Shown here piece by piece: positions 58,736 to 64,000 of a DNA stretch of 64,000 nucleotides (position 1 is its first letter; every line of letters begins with the position of its first letter). Source of the stretch: Microbacterium lacus (GTDB lineage Bacteria; Actinomycetota; Actinomycetes; Actinomycetales; Microbacteriaceae); the NCBI RefSeq assembly GCF_002812805.1, contig NZ_NMUM01000005.1, positions 124,001-188,000 of the forward strand. The letters are read 5' to 3'. Both the position numbers and the translations under genes were made by a program. The notes below the pieces were generated by a model, which saw only the letters and a program-made list of their open reading frames with translations, was not told where the DNA came from and ran no database searches.

Positions 58736-59269
58736 CTCCACCGCTTCGAGAAGGGCCCGGGCGACATTGCCGAAATGGAGCGCGTCGTCGGGCCAGTCGT
58801 CAGCGGGCGAGAACACGTCATCGACGACGCGGGCGCCCCACTCGGGGTCGTCCTGATGCGCGATCCATAGGATCTTCGCCGCGACCTCGATCGCCTTGTC
58901 AGTGATGGGTTGGGGTTCTGTGGTCGCTTCACGAGAACGACGGAAACCCGCGCGCTCGACTGACTCGACTACCCACATCACCGCCGCGGACTCTCGTGTG
59001 AATGGGACCGTCGTGGAAGCCAGCAGTCCATCCAGAACAGCGGTCGCTAGCGCTTCGCGTTCGTCGGGTGCGGTCGGGCTAACACCACCAGCCGCGGGCG
59101 GGTCCGTCAGTTTCCCGATCTGATACGAGCCCCAGAGGGGAGCCGCTTGGATCATGAACATCTCCGCGTCATCGCGCGTCGCGAACGGGCCGATGTAGCT
59201 CGGGAGTGGGTCGTGCTGGTCAGCGTCGCGGTAGCATCCGCCATCCGAGCTGTCGATGAAATACGTCAT
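58697..59269 (-). CDS. Phage protein of unknown function
   Basis: The 190-residue protein has an N-terminal Gly/Tyr-rich part (YIGPFATRDDAEMFMIQAAP) and a helical C-terminal part with WGARVVDDVFSPADDW. It ends RSPKDNGGRS. No family recognised. Confidence 0.64.
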   Translation of the reverse strand: MTYFIDSSDGGCYRDADQHDPLPSYIGPFATRDDAEMFMIQAAPLWGSYQIGKLTDPPAAGGVSPTAPDEREALATAVLDGLLASTTVPFTRESAAVMWVVESVERAGFRRSREATTEPQPITDKAIEVAAKILWIAHQDDPEWGARVVDDVFSPADDWPDDALHFGNVARALLEAVEASRSPKDNGGRS

Positions 59270-60009
59270 GGTTTCTCTCCGTTCTTCGGTCGGACATCAG
59301 GGGACGGAACAGTCGATTCGGTTTTTACGCTGGTCTCGCACTCGTCAGAACAAACTCCGCCCTGCTCCTGGGGCCGTTCTCCGCAGATGTAGCAGAGGTA
59401 TTCGGCTTGCTCCCCGGTCGATTGGTGGGCCTCGGGGTGATCGCACTTACTGCCGTCGTAATCAGCGAAGCAGCCGTGCTCGTGAAGCTTCGCTGTGCAG
59501 CAGCCGTGACCCTGGCAGGCGCCGCGACGAAACTCCTCACCATCCGGCGCGGTAACCCACTCACTCATTTCCGTTTCCATCCGTGTATATGGGTCGTTCG
59601 CGTCGCGTGTGGTTTCGGGGTTGTCCTGCGGGACAGGAACAGCAGGACCGGAGAGGGCCTTAACTGCGTCACGAACATGCATGTCTGGGTCGATGTAGTT
59701 CGTCAGAATCACCAGCGCCGCTTCGATCCGTGCGTCCCGGTCAGCGAGAGCGGCCTCAAGCTGCGCTGAGCGTTGCTCTTCCTCGAAGTGATGGAGCTCA
59801 CGCGAATGCATCTCGCGAACAGCCGCGTCCTTCTCGGCTCGGAGTGTGGTGATCTCGTCCAACAGGGGATCGAGCGTCCGCTTCGCGTCATCGAGATAGA
59901 CCGCCGAATGCTCCTCAGAGCCGTAGCTTGTCCTCCGACCGACGCGAAACGACTTCTCGCTCAGCGCTTTCTCGGCTAGTGCCCGTAACCCCACAACATC
60001 AGCGCTCAT
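59266..60009 (-). CDS. Coiled-coil protein with cysteine-rich C-terminus
   Basis: The 247-residue protein has an N-terminal ADVVGLRALAEKALSEK (shared with 61570-61707), a coiled coil (about 50-115), and a C-terminal cysteine-rich part (about 165-225) with CQGHGCC, CFADYDGSKCDH and CYICGERPQ. Several zinc sites are likely. No enzyme motif recognised. Confidence 0.66.
   Translation of the reverse strand: MSADVVGLRALAEKALSEKSFRVGRRTSYGSEEHSAVYLDDAKRTLDPLLDEITTLRAEKDAAVREMHSRELHHFEEEQRSAQLEAALADRDARIEAALVILTNYIDPDMHVRDAVKALSGPAVPVPQDNPETTRDANDPYTRMETEMSEWVTAPDGEEFRRGACQGHGCCTAKLHEHGCFADYDGSKCDHPEAHQSTGEQAEYLCYICGERPQEQGGVCSDECETSVKTESTVPSPDVRPKNGEKP
59963..60001 (-). repeat. 39-bp direct repeat, copy 1
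   Basis: This segment encodes VGLRALAEKAL of the coiled-coil gene. It matches 61652-61690 with one mismatch. Confidence 0.9.
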
Positions 60010-60146
60010 GCGTCTGTGCTCCTCATCTCGAGATCGATCGGCGTCGGGGCTATGTGCTCGAAGTGCTGTTCGTACTCGTCCCCCCGGACTACCCAGTGGT
60101 CGGCGACTGTGCATCCTTGGGCGTAGTCACAGAAGGGCTTGCCCAT
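60006..60146 (-). CDS. 46-residue phage microprotein
   Basis: The peptide starts MGKPFCDYAQGCTVADHWVV and overlaps genes on both sides (1 and 4 bp). It has two cysteines. Unknown function. Confidence 0.55.
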   Translation of the reverse strand: MGKPFCDYAQGCTVADHWVVRGDEYEQHFEHIAPTPIDLEMRSTDA

Positions 60147-60469
60147 CACTCGCTCCTCTGAATCTCTTGATCCCCGGCGTCACCATTGAGTCCGTGCGCA
60201 TGCTGCTCAGCGAACTCCCATGCCCTCTCGTCGGTGCAACCAACTGCGACCTCTTCGCAGACGGTGCAATACAGGTCGTGCCTCTTGAAGGTCGAGCGGG
60301 TGACGGTGGCCGTCATCCACCCCATCCGCGCGGCTCGAAGCTGCGACAGCGCATCCATCGCGCTGTAGCCGCAGACCACGCACGGCGGCAGTACGAGCCG
60401 CCCCGAGGGCTCCTGCTCCTCCACGAACACGCACTCGTGCGCCTCGTTCTCAGGCATCTGGTCCCCCAT
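60146..60469 (-). CDS. Small Cys-rich phage protein
   Basis: The 107-residue protein has CVVCGYSAMD and YCTVCEEVAVGC, two CxxC pairs likely to bind zinc. The N-terminus is acidic. It overlaps the next upstream gene by about 20 bp, so a shorter start at 60457 is possible. Confidence 0.62.
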   Translation of the reverse strand: MGDQMPENEAHECVFVEEQEPSGRLVLPPCVVCGYSAMDALSQLRAARMGWMTATVTRSTFKRHDLYCTVCEEVAVGCTDERAWEFAEQHAHGLNGDAGDQEIQRSE

Positions 60470-60665
60470 CGTCGTGATCCAAGTAAGGCTCGATCTCGAC
60501 GCCGCACGTCCCGCAGGTCATGCCTTCCCATGAGGCTGGCTTGATTGCGGCTTCGCCCGGCGTTCCATGCCGCAGGAATCGCGCGTAATGCGTGCTGCAC
60601 AGCCCACGAACAATGCGGTTAGTCCTGGGGCATCCGTCTACTGAGCATTCACGGATAGAATCCAT
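60450..60665 (-). CDS. Small zinc-binding HNH-accessory-like protein
   Basis: The 71-residue protein has CSVDGCPRTNRIVRGLCSTH, a motif shared with the N-terminus of the 63230-63799 endonuclease, and CGTCGVEIEPY. It may be an endonuclease remnant or a stand-alone zinc protein. GGAGGG precedes the ATG. Confidence 0.65.
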   Translation of the reverse strand: MDSIRECSVDGCPRTNRIVRGLCSTHYARFLRHGTPGEAAIKPASWEGMTCGTCGVEIEPYLDHDDGGPDA

Positions 60666-60704
60666 GGCAGCCCTCCAATCGGTTACGTCGATTGCTTGGG
60701 TTAG

Positions 60705-60738
60705 GCCCCGAGTTGAGTGTTTCCGCACTCCTCGGGGC
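60705..60738 (-). terminator. Hairpin between 60764 and 60665 genes
   Basis: GCCCCGAG and CTCGGGGC form the outer stem, and GAGTG/CACTC an inner one. It is 26 bp after the stop at 60764. It may terminate the upstream transcript or be a leader structure; no T-run. Confidence 0.5.
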
Positions 60739-60763
60739 TGTCCCAATTCTACTACTGATCTGG

Positions 60764-61216
60764 TCATTTTCCTGTTACCTTGTGCCTCGAATTGGCCTTG
60801 TTGGCTGGTATTCCTGCGGCCCGACGTGTGCGGGCAACGAACGCCCGGTCCCGGCCGGTCATTTCACACATCTGCTGGTCGGTGAGTCCTGCACGGGCCA
60901 TGTCTCGGATGCGGGTTTCGAGGGTTTGGGGTGACAGGTACGGGCGCAACGCGGTCACGATCAGTTGCTGGACTGAGACACCCCGGTCGTCGGCGACGGT
61001 GGCGAGACGGCCCCACACAGTTGTCGGGAGAGTGAGCGAAACGCCTTTATCCACAGGGGTCGGCGGATTAGGAACTTGAGATTGTGTTCCTTGGTCTTGG
61101 AGACGTGCCGTTCCGTACGTACCGTCTCGTACCGTACGTACCGTGGCATTCGGCATCGCATGGTCCGCATGCATGCTCAGCGCATATGCTCGGGCATTGC
61201 TCACCGCATCACCCAT
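60764..61216 (-). CDS. Phage protein with HTH-like C-terminus
   Basis: The 150-residue protein has a central ribbon-helix-helix-like part (GVSLTLPTTVWGRLATVADD, GVSVQQLIVTALRPYL) and a C-terminal HTH-like LTDQQMCEMTGRDRAFVART. It likely binds DNA. Its start overlaps the previous gene by 8 bp. Confidence 0.66.
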   Translation of the reverse strand: MGDAVSNARAYALSMHADHAMPNATVRTVRDGTYGTARLQDQGTQSQVPNPPTPVDKGVSLTLPTTVWGRLATVADDRGVSVQQLIVTALRPYLSPQTLETRIRDMARAGLTDQQMCEMTGRDRAFVARTRRAAGIPANKANSRHKVTGK

Positions 61217-61577
61217 TGCCCCACCTCGCGTTAGCTGCGGCACGGGCACGCTCGGATCTCGCTGCGGCCATCGTCTCGACGGTCTCTCTTGTGGGTTGGT
61301 GTTCGTCGTACCCCTTGACCCGCCATCCGCCTTCGAAGGTCTCGAAGAATCCACCGTCAACGAGAAGGCGGGCGATTGCGGGATTCCCGTGAATACGGGC
61401 CAGAACGGCTTTCTTGATGAGTCCGTCCGTTGCGTGGCGTCCGCTGTACTCGATCGCGAACTTCCACACGGCGATGGCTGCTAGTCCTCTCTGCCCGTGC
61501 TCGTCGATGAACTCGACCACCTTCGGGTGATCGTGGGTGTCGGTGTCCATCCGGACCCACGGCAATCCGTTAGCCAT
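61209..61577 (-). CDS. Replication-initiator-like phage protein
   Basis: The 122-residue protein has LPWVRMDTDTHDHPKVVEFI, AIAVWKFAIEYSGRHATDG and ARLLVDGGFFETFEGGWRV, a layout typical of phage proteins related to replisome organisers with a winged helix. It may help start phage DNA replication. The last 25 residues are Ala/Arg-rich. Confidence 0.72.
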   Translation of the reverse strand: MANGLPWVRMDTDTHDHPKVVEFIDEHGQRGLAAIAVWKFAIEYSGRHATDGLIKKAVLARIHGNPAIARLLVDGGFFETFEGGWRVKGYDEHQPTRETVETMAAARSERARAAANARWGNG

Positions 61578-61707
61578 CAGCGGGACCTCTTTTGCATGAC
61601 GTTTTCCTCTGCTTCGAGCTCCGCACTGGAACGGTCCCCGCGATCGGATCTAGCGCTTTCTCGGCTAGTGCCCGCAACCCCACAACATCAACTGTCGGTT
61701 CGGTCAT
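61570..61707 (-). CDS. 45-residue paralogue of the coiled-coil N-terminus
   Basis: The peptide contains VDVVGLRALAEKALDP, nearly identical to the N-terminus of the 247-residue protein at 59266-60009; the DNA match spans 39 bp with one mismatch. After this the frame runs into unrelated sequence (SSKQRKTSCKRGP). It could be a truncated duplicate. Confidence 0.55.
   Translation of the reverse strand: MTEPTVDVVGLRALAEKALDPIAGTVPVRSSKQRKTSCKRGPADG
61652..61690 (-). repeat. 39-bp direct repeat, copy 2
   Basis: Second copy, in the 45-residue gene. The pair is 1.69 kb apart in the same orientation, so recombination between them would delete the intervening genes. Confidence 0.9.
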
Positions 61708-61757
61708 GAACGGTAGATCGCTCCGTCGATGGCCTTCAATGCGGCGTCGTGCGTCAT
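61704..61757 (-). CDS. 17-residue microprotein
   Basis: The peptide MTHDAALKAIDGAIYRS has GGGAG 6 nt before its ATG. It overlaps the preceding stop and the next ATG by 4 bp each. Such tight coupling suggests it is translated. Confidence 0.4.
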   Translation of the reverse strand: MTHDAALKAIDGAIYRS

Positions 61758-62125
61758 GTCGTGCTCCCATCCGTGTGTACGGGCATCAATGGGCCCCATT
61801 TCTTCTCGACGTGCTCGCGGGGGAACGGCGCGGTCTCGTACGAGTGCATGAGACCGTCGCTACCGACGAACCACGTATCGCCCTGGCTGTCGCGCCAGCG
61901 TTGCTTCTCGCGGGCGGCGCACGGTCCGTCGTGGTTCGGGTCGCGTGAGCACCACCAACCCTCGGGCGGGATGGCGCAGAACTCGGGCTCGTAGTCGCTC
62001 CATCCGCATCCGCCGTCCTGCTCCATGCAGACTCGGGCGCGGTCGTAGCCCTTCTCGGTGTCGAATCCGCACCGTGGGCACGGTCCGCCGCTCGTACCTC
62101 CGCAGAGGTAGGTTGCTCCTGCCAT
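61754..62125 (-). CDS. Zinc-ribbon phage protein
   Basis: The 123-residue protein has CPRCGFDTEKGYDRARVC (about 16-33) and CGWSDYEPEFC, a zinc ribbon, then a Trp/Gly-rich half (GWWCSRDPNHDGPC, DSQGDTWFVGSDGL). No enzyme motif. TAATG overlap with the methyltransferase gene. Confidence 0.68.
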   Translation of the reverse strand: MAGATYLCGGTSGGPCPRCGFDTEKGYDRARVCMEQDGGCGWSDYEPEFCAIPPEGWWCSRDPNHDGPCAAREKQRWRDSQGDTWFVGSDGLMHSYETAPFPREHVEKKWGPLMPVHTDGSTT

Positions 62126-62751
62126 TACGGTCGTTCCTCTCGGGGGTTGTGGTGCGCGCCGGCGAGCGCGAGCATGCCGTCGGCGGCCGCGGCGACCGAA
62201 CCTGAACCGGGGAAGAGGTCGACGAGCTCGTCGGTCGCGGGTTCGTATCCGAGGGCGTCGAGCACCCATCGGGTCCACTCGGGGGGTTTCGCGCCAACGA
62301 AGCCGGCGGTGGGTGGGTTGGCCGTGAGTACGTCTGAGACGCGCATGCCGGCGCGGCCGCGGCGTTCCTCGGGGATGAGGACGATCACGGGTTCCCACCG
62401 CGACATGAGCCGGCCGCCGCCTGGCATCGCGGTGGGGCGATGCCACGCCATGATCCGTGCGGCGATCGGCAGCGGGTGGTACGCGCCGAGCCCATCCGGG
62501 GTCGTGGCGATCGCCCACCCGTCGAACTCGTCGACGAGGCGCTCGAGGAGCCGGCGGTGCTCGGTGAGGTCGTCCCATGTTCCGGCCTCGGGGTGGAAGT
62601 CCGCCGCCGGCGAGTCCGTCGTAGACCGTGGTCCGTCGCCGTACCAACGCCGCGCTCGGGAGCGGGACGTGACGCGCAGCGGTCCCCCTTCGCGGTCTCG
62701 GCGTTCCGAGAACATCGGCGGGTAAGGCGGATCAGCGATCGCGAGGCGCAT
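62125..62751 (-). CDS. DNA methyltransferase-like protein
   Basis: The 208-residue protein starts with the catalytic motif ADPPYP (residues 6-11) and ends with the SAM-binding DLFPGSGSV (about 179-187). That order is a permuted amino-methyltransferase layout (N6-adenine or N4-cytosine). No specificity domain or endonuclease partner is visible, so it is probably an orphan methylase protecting phage DNA. Confidence 0.8.
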   Translation of the reverse strand: MRLAIADPPYPPMFSERRDREGGPLRVTSRSRARRWYGDGPRSTTDSPAADFHPEAGTWDDLTEHRRLLERLVDEFDGWAIATTPDGLGAYHPLPIAARIMAWHRPTAMPGGGRLMSRWEPVIVLIPEERRGRAGMRVSDVLTANPPTAGFVGAKPPEWTRWVLDALGYEPATDELVDLFPGSGSVAAAADGMLALAGAHHNPREERP

Positions 62752-63013
62752 CGCTGGGGTGGTCCTTGATCTTGACGACGAGCAGGACGAGCGCGGCGAG
62801 CACAACCGCAGTGGACGCGACGACGGCGATCTCGAGGAGCGACACGGACCCGGTCGGGGGCAGTGCCCAGATGTCGGGGAAGTGGATCTCTTGGGTCCAC
62901 TGGGAGCACACCGGCTTGACGTAGGCGTCGGGGGCGGTGCAGGTCGGTGGGTGGTTGACGATGTACGTGCCCGGGGGGAATCCTTCGGGGTCAGTGTCGA
63001 TCCAGGTGGTCAT
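62732..63013 (-). CDS. Single-pass membrane protein
   Basis: The 93-residue protein has a 55-residue N-terminal part with two cysteines (CTAPDAYVKPVC), and a C-terminal membrane helix (LLEIAVVASTAVVLAALVLLVV). Likely outside facing with a cytoplasmic tail. Unknown role; overlaps the methyltransferase by 20 bp. Confidence 0.65.
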   Translation of the reverse strand: MTTWIDTDPEGFPPGTYIVNHPPTCTAPDAYVKPVCSQWTQEIHFPDIWALPPTGSVSLLEIAVVASTAVVLAALVLLVVKIKDHPSDAPRDR

Positions 63014-63038
63014 GTCAGTCCTTCGGGGGAATCAGGAA

Positions 63039-63064
63039 GGGCCCCCGGCGGATGCCGGGGGCCC
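63039..63064 (-). terminator. Strong hairpin between membrane-protein genes
   Basis: GGGCCCCCGGC and GCCGGGGGCCC form an 11-bp stem with a 4-nt loop. In the minus direction it follows the 43-residue gene. T-rich bases are sparse, so read-through is possible. Confidence 0.65.
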
Positions 63065-63083
63065 TGGGTCGTGCGGTGTTGGG

Positions 63084-63215
63084 TCAGTCGTTGTCGAAGT
63101 CGCCGCGCGCGGTGCGTGCGACCATCGACAGGACCCACACGGTGAGCCCGCCGACGACGACAGCGACTCCGAGCGCTCCGAGGGTGAGCGTCCATGCCAG
63201 CTCGATCTCGTTCAT
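63084..63215 (-). CDS. 43-residue membrane microprotein
   Basis: The peptide has one membrane helix (LTLGALGVAVVVGGLTVWVL) and a basic-acidic tail. AAGGAGG precedes the ATG by 8 nt. It is next to another single-pass protein, and both may affect the host envelope. Confidence 0.62.
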   Translation of the reverse strand: MNEIELAWTLTLGALGVAVVVGGLTVWVLSMVARTARGDFDND

Positions 63216-63229
63216 GCGGCGAGCCTCCT

Positions 63230-63799
63230 TCATGCGGCCCACGCCGCGTCGAGTTCGGCTCGCTTGGCGGAGGCGGCCTCAGCGGCTGCCTCCGCGTCGT
63301 CGAATATGCCGAGGTTGTGAGTGATGCCGTGACGCTGAACGCGCGCGCGCCATTTTGTGCCGAATCGGGATACGCCGAGGTGTCCCGAGACGTTGCCGAT
63401 CCTCGGTCCGGCACGGTTGGCGGACTGCATGGAGTCGTCCGCTTCGCGAAGGTGCCGTGGGTTGACGCACGATCGGTTGTGGCACCGGTGGTCGATCTCC
63501 CGTTCGGTTGGCATCGACCCGTGAGTGAGCATCCACGCGATGCGGTGTGCGCCGACCATGCTGTTCTGGTATCGGAACCGCCCGTACCCGTCCGGCGTGA
63601 ACCCTGCTGTCCACTCCCAACAGTCGAAGTCTCCCGCTTTCGCGACCTTCGCCCAGAAACGATCGGCGACAGTCCGCTCGCGCCGGAACTGAAAATCCGG
63701 CTTCTGACGCGCAAGCCACCGCCTGTAGTGAATCCGGCACCAGCCGCGCGCGTTGTGCGGTCGATCGCAACCGTCGACTGAGCATCCGCGACCACTCAC
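63230..63799 (-). CDS. HNH endonuclease with AP2-like domain
   Basis: The 189-residue protein has a zinc finger (CSVDGCDRPHNARGWCRIH), an HNH core (CWEWTAGFTPDGYGRF, IDHRCHNRSCVNPRHL), and an AP2-like C-terminus (GVSRFGTKWRARVQRHG). This is a typical mobile-endonuclease layout. It overlaps the next upstream gene (GTGA). Confidence 0.9.
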   Translation of the reverse strand: MSGRGCSVDGCDRPHNARGWCRIHYRRWLARQKPDFQFRRERTVADRFWAKVAKAGDFDCWEWTAGFTPDGYGRFRYQNSMVGAHRIAWMLTHGSMPTEREIDHRCHNRSCVNPRHLREADDSMQSANRAGPRIGNVSGHLGVSRFGTKWRARVQRHGITHNLGIFDDAEAAAEAASAKRAELDAAWAA

Positions 63800-64000
63800 G
63801 CGGCTCTCGCTTTCCTGCGTTCTTCGCGCTCACGACGCTTCATGTCGTCTTCGATGCTCTGGAAGATGGGCGCGTGCAGGGCGGACCATTCGAACCACTC
63901 ACGTTGATAGTCACAGCCGTTCGTCCCACAAACGACGAGGATCTCGTCGAGATACTCCAGCGGTGCCTTTCGATAGAGATTTCGGTGAAGACACGTTGGA
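63796..64000 (-). CDS. Phage protein, C-terminal part (runs off the right edge)
   Basis: The last 67 residues are visible. They contain CLHRNLYRKAPLEYLDEILV, VCGTNGCDYQ and a charged helix MKRREREERRKARA. The cysteines and His may bind zinc. The 5' part is beyond base 64000; no function assigned. Confidence 0.6.
   Translation of the reverse strand, partial: PTCLHRNLYRKAPLEYLDEILVVCGTNGCDYQREWFEWSALHAPIFQSIEDDMKRREREERRKARAA

Larger units (their letters stand above)
22322..64000. mobile_element. Siphovirus-like prophage, integrated at tRNA-His, incomplete in this window
   Basis: An integrase beside tRNA-His, a complete head, tail and lysis gene set, and two early operons define a prophage of at least 41.7 kb. 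Genes for packaging, portal, capsid, tail tube, tape measure and lysis are all open, so the phage may be inducible. The right end and attR lie beyond the window. Start is the first base after the tRNA. Confidence 0.92.

Noticed and set aside
1..64000. rRNA genes, insertion sequences, restriction endonuclease or CRISPR-Cas genes
   Set aside because: None recognised on either strand.

Overview
The window is high-GC DNA with actinobacterial signatures: truncated haemoglobin, SulP with an ArsR partner, a MocR/YczE pair, oligoribonuclease next to tRNA-His, and many leaderless promoters of the form TANNNT-N6/7-start. Protein resemblance points to Microbacteriaceae, probably Microbacterium; this is inference, not a database result. 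The window joins about 22.2 kb of chromosome (1-22,321) to at least 41.7 kb of a tailed-phage (siphovirus-like) prophage (22,322-64,000) that continues past the right edge.

Chromosome. From the left: the start of a SpoU/TrmH RNA methyltransferase (leftward), an ArsR-SulP operon bracketed by inverted arrays of a GAGGGTGCCC repeat, aminopeptidase N (pepN) carrying two short REP-like insertions in frame, a two-gene ABC exporter followed by a NarL-type two-component system, an MscS channel plus truncated haemoglobin, an FAD dehydrogenase, two thioesterases, ettA, a lipoprotein, a second-type ssb, a divergent MocR/YczE pair, an alpha/beta hydrolase, tRNA-Arg(UCU), orn and tRNA-His(GUG).

Prophage. 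A tyrosine integrase starts 100 bp after tRNA-His, so the tRNA 3' end is the likely attL. A few small genes follow. The late genes all run leftward from about 51.6 to 24.7 kb in standard order: small and large terminase, portal, MuF-type head protein, scaffold, decoration protein, major capsid, head-tail connectors, major tail protein, tail chaperones with a -1 frameshift, tape measure, distal tail, minor tail proteins. A lysis cassette (M23 endolysin plus four membrane proteins) sits inside the tail module. The last genes encode collagen-like, GH16 glycosidase, Ig/LamG-like and GYxAG-repeat tail proteins, which suggests surface-polysaccharide recognition.

At about 52.2 kb a strong promoter fires rightward into an early operon of small, overlapping genes of unknown function (52.3-56.6 kb). 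Four copies of an RNA hairpin with an invariant GTCGAG loop and covarying stems, followed by a conserved ribosome-binding segment, lie in this region; three stand just before genes. From the right edge a second leftward early operon (about 64-56.7 kb) encodes HNH endonucleases, a DNA methyltransferase-like protein, a replication-initiator-like protein, zinc-ribbon proteins and an excisionase-like HTH protein. No CI-type repressor, rRNA gene, insertion sequence or CRISPR array was recognised. The late genes build and release the particle; the two early operons presumably handle replication, excision and host takeover, but most of their genes have no recognisable function.
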